The notes beneath the pieces are model-generated. The model had not been told where the DNA came from and searched no databases. It saw nothing but the letters and a program-made list of their open reading frames with translations. Below are positions 10,817 to 21,612 of a stretch of DNA of 64,000 nt, piece by piece. A program made the translations under genes and the position numbers. The number at the start of each line of letters is the position of its first letter. The first letter of the stretch is position 1. Source of the DNA: Capsaspora owczarzaki ATCC 30864 (Eukaryota; Opisthokonta; Filasterea); the NCBI RefSeq assembly GCF_000151315.2, contig NW_011887293.1, positions 1,619,208 to 1,683,207 of the forward strand, in the 5' to 3' direction.

Positions 10817-12952
10817 TTAAAGGCCAAATGGGTTTGCGTTGCTGGGGCGGCTTGCAGCAGCAGTGTTCTGAAATGACCAAAAAAACAACAAACGAAGATG
10901 AGCAACAAAAAAATGGAAACAATGACCGCGCTCGACGAAAAACACCAACTCACAGCAAACGGATTGGAGGCGGCAGCGGGGGCGCCGAAAGGATTGGCAG
11001 CAGCACCACCGGCGGGGGCGCCAAAAGTGCTTGCGGGCTTGCCTGCAAATGGAGAAAGGTCGCCGAATGCTACAAGCAAGAACGAGGAAGAGGTTTAGTA
11101 CACATGAACAAGACGAATACACAAAGAGGTGCTGGGGAGCATACCATTTGAGGCAGCGGCGGGCTTGGCAGGCTCTGCACCAAAGGAGGCGAAGGGATTG
11201 GCAGCGGCAGCAGGGGCAGCACCGTAGGGGTTGGCAGCGGCGGCAGGTGTGGCGGCGTACGGATTGCCAGCAGCAGGACCAGGAGCGCCAAAGATATTCT
11301 GAGCGTACGGGTTCCCTGGGGCGGCCGCAGGAGCACCGTAAGGGTTGGCAGGAGCAGCCGGGGAGCCAAACACGTTGCCAGCAGGAGCGCCAAACGCATT
11401 CGGGGCAGCGCCAAACGCATTGGGACCGCCAGCAGCCACCGGTGCCCCGAAAGCGTTGGGAGCACCACCAAAAGCGTTAGGAGCGCCGCCAAAAGCGTTA
11501 GGAGCACCGCCAAAAGCGTTCGGCGCGCCAAAGGCGTTCGGGGCAGCAGCGGCTCCACCAAAGGCGTTGGGAGCAGCTCCGAATGCATTGGGAGCGCCAA
11601 ATGCGTTGGGAGCAGCAGTGGCAGCACCGCCGAAAGCATTAGGAGCGCCAAAAGCATTAGGAGCAGCGCCAAAAGCGTTAGGAGCACCGCCGAAAGCATT
11701 GGGAGCAGCGCCGAAAGCATTGGGAGCACCACCAAAAGCATTGGGAGCACCACCAAAAGCATTGGGAGCAGCGCCGAAAGCGTTAGGAGCAGCGCCGCCA
11801 AAAGCATTGGGAGCACCACCAAAGGCATTGGGAGCACCACCAAACGCATTCGGTGCAGCGGCAGGTGCAGAAGAGGGCGAATCATACGTGGTCGAGCCGA
11901 TCAAATCTTTGAGGGCTGAATACTTGTCGGCTGCCGGCGGAGCTGACGCTGCCGGGGCTTTAGCAGTTTGAGCGGGACCGGACGCTGTGAACGCACCAAA
12001 ATCGGTATTCCATCCATTGGCGGCAGGACCGTTGGGTTTGGACGGCGCCGCGGGACCTACCGTGTGCAGATCAACAAGAAAAAGTTCAGCATGCAAAAGC
12101 AACCCGAAACAAACAAACACACATCCAACACCTCTCACAAACTCACCAGAGCCGAAAACATCAGCAAGCAAATCTTGTTGCTGGGGCTTGGCAGGAGCCG
12201 CAGCAGGTCGCGCGGCAGCAGCAGCAGCAGCAGGGGGTGCGGCGGCACCAAACGGATCGGACGAGCCAAACAAACTTTGCGATTGCGAAGCAGTGCTTCC
12301 GGCGGAGGATTTGCTCTGAATCACGATTGGCGGCAAGTTGGAGCCGAGAAGGTGCTCGGCAGGGGCGGTGATGTGTGAGGGACCAGCGGCAGCAGCGACG
12401 GCATCCGCGGACGGCAGCCGGAGTCCGCCGGGGCCCGGCAACGATGACACGTGGGTATTGGCAAGTTGCTGTGAGATTTGCGCTACGGGAGCTTCGCCTG
12501 GGGGAAGGTAGTACTTCCTCTTTGTGTACTTGAGGTCCATAAACTGTCGGATGCGCTCCGTGTCCTTCTGCTCTGGCTCGGGAAAGTCGCGCGCCGAATA
12601 CCTGCCTAGCCAGACCGCGCGCATGGCGCCGTTGCCCTGATGACAGAGCTGCTGGACTTCCTCGGCCGAGAACTTGGCCATCGTGAGTGATTTGAGGCGC
12701 TGGCTGAAATCGCGCAGCATGCCGGCGCACGATTCGCAGACGAACGTGCCAGCCGTAATGTTGACATAGATGGTATTCTAATGTGGTGATGGTGCACATC
12801 AGCAGTCAAACGTGAGCCATCTCTCGTTGTCATCATAATAACGGGGATGGAAGCAGAGGACGTACCTTGGCACCGCAGTCAAAGCACTTCTTGTTGTCGG
12901 GATGATCGCGAAGTTCCTTGAGCTGCTTTTCGAGCTGCTTAGACAATGCCAT
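10817..12952 (-). CDS. AGFG: ArfGAP with FG repeats (AGFG/HRB-like)
   Basis: Exons: 12952-12866, 12777-12147, 12056-11145, 11069-10954, 10867-10817; 598 aa, phases agree. Residues ~10-135 form an ArfGAP domain. The zinc knuckle is C-x2-C (KKCFDCGAK) then CESC after an intron, followed by the arginine finger region GMLRDFSQRLKSLTMAKFS. After a Ser/Pro/Ala linker comes a long array of Pro-Asn-Ala-Phe-Gly units (21 counted, about 11370-11865) and several NPF/NPY motifs (ANPFASFG, NPFGAP, NANPFGL at the very end). Known: AGFG proteins stimulate Arf GTP hydrolysis weakly and bind EH-domain endocytic proteins through NPF motifs; FG repeats are nucleoporin-like. It is divergent from MICU1. The repeat array also opens a spurious antisense frame. 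Confidence 0.92.
11370..11865 (-). repeat. Tandem 18-24 base repeat coding PNAFG units
   Basis: About 500 bases of near-perfect tandem units within AGFG exon 3, each coding PNAFG followed by GA, AA or A. Twenty-one PNAFG cores were counted. Synonymous differences between units are few, so recent expansion is likely. Confidence 0.9.
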
Positions 12953-13869
12953 GGCTGTAGCTTCAGGTCGACGACGTCAATGAACGAGTGATGGGTGATG
13001 GGTGAGGCTCAGGCGAATCGAACTGGAGAAACAAAAGGTGGGGAAGGAGCCGTCGCTCAGCACCTGGTACAAAAATCAACAGCAACAAATGACAAGTAGA
13101 CGAAACGAATTGCTGCAAGTGAGTTGAGAGAAGTGCGGTCGAAGTCCAAACGAAACGAAACGAACGAACAAAACGGAAAAAAAAAAAAAAAAAAACTTGG
13201 GAATGATAATAATAATCAAAGCAGAAAAAAAAAAAAAAAAGCGAGATCCGCGCGATTGAATGTGCGAAGGTCGAAGGAGCGGACGATTGGAAGAGGAGGG
13301 GAGAACACAGCAAAGACGGGGGGGGGGGGAGAACAGGCGAAAAGCACTGTGACAGCCGCAGGGGAAGGCAGCGAGGGAGAGAAGACGGCGACGACACAGA
13401 GCGAACCAAAGTGAAAAAAAAAAAAAAAAGAATCCTTTCAATGCAAAAACCATTGATATTATTCATAATAATAGTAATAAAATAATAATACAATTCTCAC
13501 CAAAAAAAAAAAACTGAACTGGATTGAATTTTTTTTTTTTTTTTTGAAATGACGATGATTTCTGGATGTTGATTCTGAATCACATTCACCCCTTTCACTC
13601 TCTCTGTGTCTCTGTGTCTCTGAGTTTATGCTGCAATCGCGTGTAGCGAAATGGCGGGAGCTGCGGAAGCTCGCTTCAATCCTCGTCGAATTTTGCACTC
13701 TCGCTCATTCTCTCTCGCTTCCACCAACTCACCGCCCAACGCCCACCGTATTCTCACGTTTGACTCAATCGAATCAGTTGCTCCCACTTGTTGATCCCTT
13801 GCACTTCCTGAACTCGGCACTTTGAATTGAAATTTTCACTCTTTTTTTTTTTTTTTTTTTCGTATTGAA
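12953..13869. other. Divergent intergenic region, AGFG and MICU1
   Basis: 917 bases between two start codons. It holds several A or T homopolymers (about 13177-13196, 13225-13240, 13412-13428, 13502-13511, 13530-13545, 13843-13860) and an AAT-rich patch near 13470-13495. The only long open frames here are composed of homopolymer-coded residues and are not credible genes. Confidence 0.5.
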
Positions 13870-16207
13870 ATGCTGCAGCGCAGTGCATTGCGATCTGCTC
13901 TGACCGTGGCCGTTGCCGCAGCCGAGGCCGCCGCGCCATCGGCAACAGCAGCCTGCGTTGCTCGTCGTGCTTGCCTGTCGACGTCCGCGCCCGCCGCAGC
14001 TGCATCCACCCTGTCCGCGGGATCGCAGCGCGGCTGGTCGTCTTCGTCCTCGTCCTCGTCTTCCTCGGCGTACGCAACGGGAGCAGCCGTCGCCGCCGCC
14101 CTGGCGCTGCTCGTCACCTCGAACGAGCTTGCCAATGCTGCTGGCAACGAGGATGCTGCTGCTGCTGCCTCAGACGCCACCGCCAAGAAGAAGAAGGGAT
14201 TCAAGGAGAGCATTGTAAACGTTTCATTCAAAATCACCCAAAAAAACCAAAAAAAAAAAAGCAAGCGTTTACGCTTTCCCGATGACCTGGCAGAGAAGGA
14301 GTCGCGCCATGAGCAGTGCACGGGTGAAACACTGTTGCTCATGAAACGCAGAAGCGTTGGCAGGCGGAAGCGGGGGGACAGCTTCACAGGTCGCTCCAGC
14401 CCAACGAAAAAAAAAAATCAAAAAAATCGAAAAATCAAAAAAAATCACAAACATACAAAAATCAATCTCTTACTTTTTGGTTGTTTGGTTGTTTGAACAA
14501 AATCTTGGAAACCAGGTTACTCGCTATGAAAACCGCCTGCGTCAGTACAGCAACCCGGACAAGATCTTCCGGTAAGCTGAAAAAAAAAAAGAAATAGCTC
14601 AGACTACCAGGACCAAAAGCCTTACTCACTTACCCCCTCAACTGTGCAATTGCAAATCTGCAGTTACTTTGCCACCAAGGAGCTCGATGGCGAAGTGTAC
14701 ATGACCCCGGCCGACTTTATTCGCTCGGTCATTCCAGGCGAAATGCAGCCGCAGGATCTTGGCCTGGACCAGTTCGAGAAGGTCGATGTCGAAGTACGAA
14801 AATGCTATGCGAAAAGTCGCAAACCCCGATTGCTGAGCCATGCCGTGTTTAATATCATCTCACGTCTCATCTTCATCTTTCTTTTCATTGGACTTAGTCT
14901 TTCGAAAAGAAGATGGCCTCGTTTAGCGGCGGCAAGAACTTTTTCGCGCTTGGCAATGCTGGACTCCTGTCCTTCTCTGAGTACATCTTCCTGCTGACCA
15001 TTCTGTCGAGTAAGCCAATGGGGGCCGCCTTTTTTTTGTTGCTTTCAGTAGATGGTTGCTTGCCGTATGACTGCAACACAATGCGGGCTGCTTTGCATGA
15101 CTACTTACCTTTTCAATCTTCTTTGCCCTTCTCACAGCCCCCGAGCGTCGTTTTGAGATTGCCTTCCGCATGTTTGATCTCGACGGCAACGGCACTGTCG
15201 ATCTCACTGAGGTGAGTGTTTTCGTTCTCATTGTTGTTTGGTTTCTTGTGCAGTTCCAGCCAACCTCAAAACTAACTCGTCCTGCCCACCAATACAGTTC
15301 CAGCAAGTTCAATCCGTGATCCGTCGTCAATTCAGCGGTCGCTCGAAAGACCGCGCGTCAAAGCAAGCCAAGAACTCCGCCTCTGACAGCTCAGACAACT
15401 CGCAGGCCAGCGGCACGATTTCCCGAAGCCCGCTGCTTCTTCATTTCTTTGGCAAGGATGGCAGCAAGCTGCTTACCTACGCTGCATTCAAGAGCTTTGT
15501 GCACGACCTCCAGTCCGAAATCAACAAGATTGAGTTCCAATCGTACAGCAGAAACGAGCAGACCATCTCCGAGGTTGCGTTTGCCGAGCTGCTCCTATCC
15601 TACGCCGATCTGAAGGATGAGGAAGATTTCGTTTTGCGTGCCAAGTCTCGCGAGGGTCAAAAGGTGAGTTGACACGGGGGCGTTTGGGGTTGTTTGCTCC
15701 TTGATGCCCATTTTTTTTTTATTGTTTGTTTTCTTATTTGGGTTTCTTTTTTCACGTCTTGATCAGCCTGTGACGTTCAAGCAGTTCCAAGCGTTCAACA
15801 ACTTTTTGAAGAATATCGATGACGTTGAGATGGCTCTCGGCATGTATACGGCCGCTGGTGCCTCGATCACCAAGGACGACTTTAAGCGCGCCGCCAAGGC
15901 TGTTGCCAACGTCGACTTGGATAACCACATTGTTGATACTGTTTTCAATCTGTTCGACAAGGATGGTGATGGCAAGCTCTCCAACCGCGAGTTTGTGGCT
16001 GTGATGAAGAAGCGCGCGTCCCGTGGTCTTGATCAAGTGAGTGACATGGTTTCGAAATGCTGTTGCAAAGCGGAGGAAAAGGGAGATGTAAACTTTGTCG
16101 TCTCATTCGTGTCTCTTGCTTGTTCGTAGCATCGCGATCTGGGTGTCGTCCGTGGCTTCAAGGGCCTGCTGATCTGCGCCAAGGATAAAATGAAGAACAT
16201 GGACTAA
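13870..16207 (+). CDS. MICU1: Mitochondrial calcium uptake protein 1 (MICU1)
   Basis: EF-hand gatekeeper of the mitochondrial calcium uniporter, in the intermembrane space. Exons: 13870-14214, 14516-14571, 14664-14793, 14898-15009, 15138-15211, 15298-15663, 15767-16036, 16130-16207; 476 aa, the same length as human MICU1. The N-terminus (MLQRSALRSALTVAVAAA) is a basic/Ala presequence, followed by a hydrophobic segment (~70-85) and a basic KKKKG stretch. Then the conserved core: YENRLRQYSNPDKIFRYFAT, the first EF hand DLDGNGTVDLTE (split by an intron right after the Glu), the pseudo-EF region, and the second EF hand DKDGDGKLSNREF with all calcium ligands. The C-terminus is shorter than in animals. 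It implies that an MCU pore gene is present elsewhere in the genome. Confidence 0.96.
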
Positions 16208-16340
16208 ACATGCTCGTTGTTTCAATGATTCAATTTGTGGTCCTTTTGTTTGCTTGTCGGTTTTGTTGTGTTTTCACACTGTTACTTTGAGACGTGAATA
16301 CTTGTAATGTCATGTTGTAATAATGCAGTTTATTTCTAGC

Positions 16341-16922
16341 CTAGGCCTTTTGTGGTGGTACGTCGGTCTCTTTGGACTCGAGATCGGCGTGGTGTGCTTT
16401 GAATCGACCGAGTTCCTCAGCTTCTGCTTTGGTGTATGCCGCGCTGTCGTACTTGGCCTTCACCAAACCGCCATAGTCATGCTCGAGTGTTTCCAGATCA
16501 ATGTGTTGGCTCAGACTCGTCGCTTTGCTTTGCTGGTTGCCGCTGATAAAGTGAATCTATCACAAAAAACAACAACAAAAAACGACTAGTGAGCCAGGGG
16601 TTGCACAAAATTCAGCTGGCTTCCAGACCCGATCATACCTTCTTGCGAGTCTCGGTTGGGAGGAAGGGATACACAACCTTGTACGCCATGTTGAACAGGA
16701 ATGGCGCGTCGACCATCAACGCCAGACCCAGCCGCTCGGGATAACAGTTCAGCAAAATGGACATGACTTCCTTTGTTTGTGACATGGGAGGAGCATTCAT
16801 GACCGAGTAGCCTTGGAAATCAATCAAGAGCGTCTGGTGTGGGGGGATGCGCAAGGAAACAAACCAAAAAGTCAGCCCAGCAATCTGCCGTACACACAAA
16901 AAAAAAAAAACGATCGGGCACA

Positions 16923-16953
<31 letters not shown>

Positions 16954-17933
16954 GGCAATGGTTACCATTTGCTCGACACCCTCGTGCAGATTCATACTGC
17001 GCATTGCCTGCTCGAGGTGATGCACAGTGTACCGCACTTGCTCGGCGTAGTTTTTGGTGTTTTGGAAGCGCGGCTTCATGTAGATGATTGGGCGACCTGC
17101 TCGGTCCCGGCCATGACGGTATGTCTTTCCTGTCAGGCCCTCTTCGACAATGAGTGGATCCTCGGGCGAGATTTCGTGCACCTGTTCGCAGCACAAGAAG
17201 CAGTCGGAGGTGAGAGTGTGTGTCTCCCGACAACAAACTCCAATCTGCACAAAGGCAAACTACCTTAAACTCTTCGCGCCACGTCAGAGTTCCAAGCATG
17301 AGTTGGTGCGCCTTCTCGACATCCCAATCGCGAGCACGGAGGTATCTGCCAAATGCGAATTTGTGGCAAAACATCGGAAGCGACAATGTTGGTGTTATTT
17401 GTGCTGAAAAAAAAAATCCAGCAGATTCAAGCTTGAACTGTGTGCTTCCAGTCGACCGGTTCGGCTTTACCGTGCTAGGCAACCGCCTTCATGGATGTAG
17501 CGCCATTGGCGGACGGTCCAACCCGGCACATTCAGCTTTTCTTGGAGTTGCTCGATTGCCTGCACTTGAGCTGCGATTCGTTCCGCAGAATCAACCAAGC
17601 CAAACCAAAACGAGCACAATCAGAATGAGAGGATGTTTGAGCGATGCACTTGGAATTGTGTGGCGCTCCACACATCCGAATGTATCAATGAACGGAAATC
17701 AAAAATCGCCTGATTTTACATGGCGTGAGCGCGACGCGGGGAACAAAGCCGTCCGAGTGGACTGGCTGCGCTTGTTGCTGCTCGACGGCGGCCAGAGAAG
17801 AGGCGTCGGTAGACGAAGGGGTAGAAGCGGCGGCGGCGGCGGCGGCGGTGGTGGTGGTGGCGGCGGGGGTGGAGGGACGAGCGGCAGCGCGCGCGAGGAA
17901 GAGTGGCGGGGGCAGAATGGGCGATTCAGACAT
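16341..17933 (-). CDS. CRAL-TRIO (Sec14-like) lipid-transfer protein
   Basis: Exons: 17933-17720, 17570-17471, 17345-17264, 17181-16966, 16833-16639, 16556-16341; 340 aa, all phases fit. An Ala/Pro/Thr-rich N-terminus leads to the CRAL-TRIO N-domain (QVQAIEQLQEKL, then LARYLRARDWDVEKAHQ). The lipid-binding lobe follows: GRPIIYMKPRFQNTKNY, TLLIDFQGYSVMNAPP, CYPERLGLALMVDAPFLFN and PFLPTETRKKIHFI (spliced). Known: such proteins carry phosphatidylinositol, phosphatidylcholine or tocopherol-like lipids between membranes; the ligand is not evident. The intron after EQM opens with a CAG/GCT repeat. Convergent with MICU1, stops 133 bases apart. Confidence 0.93.
16925..16953 (-). repeat. Intronic trinucleotide repeat (CAG in the sense strand)
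   Basis: About nine to ten CAG units at the 5' end of an intron of the CRAL-TRIO gene, starting ~15 bases after the donor. If the intron were retained the repeat would read as an alanine run in the CRAL-TRIO frame. Confidence 0.9.
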
Positions 17934-18092
17934 TATAGCTATTCAGGAAAGACTGGGGCTTAGTCAGAGAAGAAGAACAAGAGCTCAAAGAAGATTTTTG
18001 GTCAAGTCAATCAGATTTGGTAAATTACGAGAGAAGGGCACAAACAAACAAACAAACAAAAAAAAAACAAAAAAAGCCGACACACCAAATTT

Positions 18093-21087
18093 CTATTCAA
18101 ACATCGGCCGCTCGATATATCCGACATAAAGATACTCGAATTGCACATCTTGCCATTGCGTGCTGGGAGAAACTCGAACTTCCCAGCCCTCGCGCAGTTC
18201 TCGGATGATCGGAGTACTCGCTGGGCAGAGCGTCAAGGATTCGAGAGTCGAATCGACGAACGTCGAATTCGCAGCAAACTCGCATCGAACAACGCCGTGC
18301 TCATCCCGAACAACCACATCAAAAGCATCGTCGTCTGTGAACGGACTGCGATCGCCCCTGTCCCGAAGCACCCGAATTGACTTCACACGGATCGCGCGTC
18401 CATCGGCGCTTCGAGGCAGTGTGACTTTGAGATCATCGTAGTCAAACAGCTCTCGTTTCGTGTGCTGAATGCCTTGCCAGTAATGCGCCTCGTCCAGAAT
18501 GTGGTCGGCAATCTCGGTTGGTAGGACTGGTAGAGACGCCAATTGATCCTCCCGCTCTGGGCCGCTGATCAGCAAGTGAAGCACAGCCTCCCGGTCTGCA
18601 GCGATTGCTAATGGTGGACGTAAGGAGAGCACACGAGGGCTTATCTGGTTGCGGACGCTGTGCATGGAACAATCAAGATGAGTGAGCAGTCAGTCAGAAG
18701 CCAGGAAGCTTTGCTTGAGCATTCATGGGTTCCCTAGGAAAGGGACAACTTACGAAACGTATTTCATAAAGCTGCCTAGCCAAGCCTGATCAAACGCTTG
18801 AACAACAGCATCGCCCATAAAGTTATTTGATAGACTGTCGCTCCATGAGTGAGCAGGATGACAATGTAATTACGAGATACAGCTACCGAGCTCAACGACC
18901 AAGACAAACAAAGCGCATGGCAACTTACAAGAGACTCTTCAGCTTCGTGTTCACATGGAGTGCCTCAAAAAGTGCCTGCGCTCCTACATCGCGTATTTCG
19001 TTCCTGTCCAAGCTGCCCCTCATCAGTGAGTGCTGAGTGGCTGCTGCTGAAAAATCTCCCACTCAAACATCAGTTCAAGTGAAATGCCTTACATGAGCCC
19101 AGCCAGCGTCGTGTTTACTTTGAGTGCCTCAGCAAACGCCTGGGCTCCATCGTCGCCAATCTGATTTTCCCACAGACTGTCCATCCCCCCCCCTATCAGT
19201 GAGCACTCTGAATTCATTCGGCAGGATCACCCACTCTCACGCACTCATATTCATCAGATGCCTTACTTGAGCACGTCCAGCGTCGTGCTCACTTTGAGTC
19301 CTTCAGCAAGCGCCGTCGCTCCAGTATTGCCAATCTGATTCGTTTCCAGCCTGGTCATCCCCGTCCATCAGTGAGACCCTTTGAATTCCGTGGGTTGCAT
19401 CACCCACTCAAAGCATCAGTAAAATGAGTTGCCTTACTGAAGTGTAGTCAGTGTCGTGTTCACCTTGAGTGCCTCAGCGATTCCCTGTGCTCCAGCATCG
19501 CCAAGCTGACTGTTGCCCAAACTGTCCGTTCCGTCCATCAGTGAGCACTCTGAATGCCCTCTGCTTGAAATCACCCACTCACATGCATCAACCACAGCGA
19601 GATGACTTACAATAGCTCAGTCAGCGTCGTGTTCACTTTGAGCGCCTCACCCATCGCCTGCGCTCCAGCAGTGCCAAGCTGATTCGCACTCAATCTGTCC
19701 GTCCCCTCCATCAGCGTGTGAATCGCCCACTCACATACACCGCGGCCGAAGGTGAAATGACTTACAAGAGCTGAATCAGTCCCGTGTTGACTTTGAGTGC
19801 CTCGGCAATCGCCTGCGCTCCTGCGGCGCCAATCTGATTCGCGCTCAGTCTGTCCGTTCCCGTCCGTCAGGGAAGCACTCTCTGAATACCCTCCGCTGAA
19901 AATCATCCACTCGCACGCATCAGTCAAGACGAGATATGGATGCCTTACAAGAGACAAGGCAGCGTCGAGTTCACTTTGAGTCCCTCAGCAATCGCACGCG
20001 CTCCGGCATCACCAAGCGGATTGTCATTCAGACTATTCATGCCCTCCATCAGTAAGCACTCGGAATGCCCTCTGCTGAAATCAGCTAAATGACTTACTTG
20101 AGCTTAATCACTGTCTTGTTGACTTTGAGCGCGTCGCCAATCGCCTGCGCACCAGCAGCACCAATTTGATTATGCTGCAAACTGTCCACATTTCCCCCCC
20201 CCCTGCAGTGAGCATTCTTCATCCTCTGTTGAAATCACCCACTCACATACGTCAGTACATGCAAGATGACTTACTAGAGCGAACTCAACGTCACGTTGAC
20301 GCCGAGTGCATGAGCAATCGCTTGTGCTCCTGCATCGCCAATTTCATTCTCATGCAACCTGTTCGACCATCAGTGAAAAATGCGGTTTGGCGAAATCCTT
20401 CAAGTGGCATGCCTTACCGAAACTCCGTGAGCTGCGTGTTCAGTTTGAGCCCTTCTGCAATCGCCTCCGCTCCAGCATTGCCAAGGTGATTGGAGCTCAT
20501 ACTGTCCATGCCGTCCATCAGTGAGCCACTTTGACCGTCCTCTGCTGCGGTATCGCCCACTCACACGCATCAGCACAAGTGAGATGCCTTACTCGAGCAG
20601 AATCATCGTCTTGTTGACTTTGAGTGCCTCGGCAATCGCATGTGCTCCAATCGGTCCAATCTGATTCTCATCCAAACTGTCCATTTCCCTCCTCCATCGG
20701 TGAGCACTCTGAATGACTTCTGCTCCCACTCGCATGCATCTGTACAAGTTCGATGCCGTACTAGAGCTTGGTCATCGTGGTATTCACTTTGAGTGCTTCA
20801 GCGATCGCTTGTGCTTCCACATCGCCAATTTGCGCTCTGGTCAGTCTGTCCGTCCAATTTCGTCAGTACACGTACTCTTGTTATTTTGTGCTAAATACGA
20901 GAATCCCATCATAACCCATCCATAACCGGCTGTGGGAAGTGCCAGGGTTTGCTCGTAACATTAACACACGCTCGCGCTCCACCTTCCAATAAACTCGGCT
21001 TTCGACTCACTCCTCCGTTCCACTCGCATTCTTGACGTTGTCGTACAACTCGCGTTGTCTCGCAGTCATGCTCTGAAGCGACAGCAT
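18093..21087 (-). CDS. Leucine-rich-repeat protein with one repeat per exon
   Basis: Fifteen exons: 21087-21011; twelve of exactly 84 nt (20845-20762, 20676-20593, 20501-20418, 20358-20275, 20181-20098, 20032-19949, 19849-19766, 19694-19611, 19521-19438, 19350-19267, 19176-19093, 19012-18929); one of 81 nt (18834-18754); and 18657-18093. Total 576 aa. Every repeat exon is phase 2-2 and codes one 28-residue ribonuclease-inhibitor-type LRR close to LxxNQIGxxGAQAIAEALKVNTTLTxL. The N-terminus is a short 25-residue leader; the C-terminal ~185 residues are a non-LRR domain I do not recognise (contains FDYDDLKVTLPRSADG and VQFEYLYVGYIERPMFE). No signal peptide or membrane segment, so probably cytosolic and protein-binding, like the NLR/RanGAP LRR class. 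No NACHT domain is present. Confidence 0.9.
18754..20845 (-). repeat. Thirteen tandem ~170-base exon+intron units
   Basis: The LRR exons repeat with a start-to-start spacing of 143-183 bases. Their introns also resemble one another: most share a GTAAG donor, a CATC/GCAT-rich centre, a CACTCATCAG-like block read on the plus strand as TCAGTGAGCACTCTGAAT, and an acceptor preceded by GGA. The unit that duplicated was therefore exon plus intron. Confidence 0.88.
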
Positions 21088-21612
21088 GTTTCCTACCAGT
21101 CAAAGTTTGGTGGGTGAGTATTTCGCCATCCTCTCTGCTCACGCGCTACGCTCTCCCCCCCCCCCGTCGTCATTCTATGCGTTCAAACACATTCACAAGA
21201 TCATCTGTCGGCATCATCTCTCGGCCGCAGAGCGCACAGACCAGGCTGTGCCAAACGTACGTAAACCCAAACGACCCAATAGACACAATACACAGTAAAG
21301 GAGACTGAAAAGTGCCAACCTAAAACGTTGTTTTGAAAGCTAATTCCATGACGAGGATGACAAGTTAGGATGACAATTTGAAACATTACAGAGAGCAAAG
21401 AAAGCAAGCACTTGTGCTCGGCTCAAAATCGCCGTGAGCACTCAAAACACAACACAAGCAAGTCACTGACTTTCTTCTCCATTTCATCAACTGTTGATTC
21501 ATTACATGAACAAAACCTACGCAAATTCATGTAATGGGAACAACACTAGGGGGTGATTGAAAAAAAAAACGGCAACAAAAGTGAACTGGTGCCATGCCAC
21601 TGTTTTGTTTTC
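21088..21612. other. Spacer between the LRR gene start and the CBM48-MCD stop
   Basis: 525 bases. A TAG acceptor-like site sits five bases upstream of the LRR ATG on the minus strand, so the leader may contain an intron. C-run at about 21157-21166. No coding signal seen. Confidence 0.4.

Noticed and set aside
11345-11971. 208-codon plus-strand frame of Lys-Ala-Leu-Gly-Ala repeats
   Set aside because: Antisense reading of the AGFG repeat array; the minus strand has the ArfGAP domain and splice sites.
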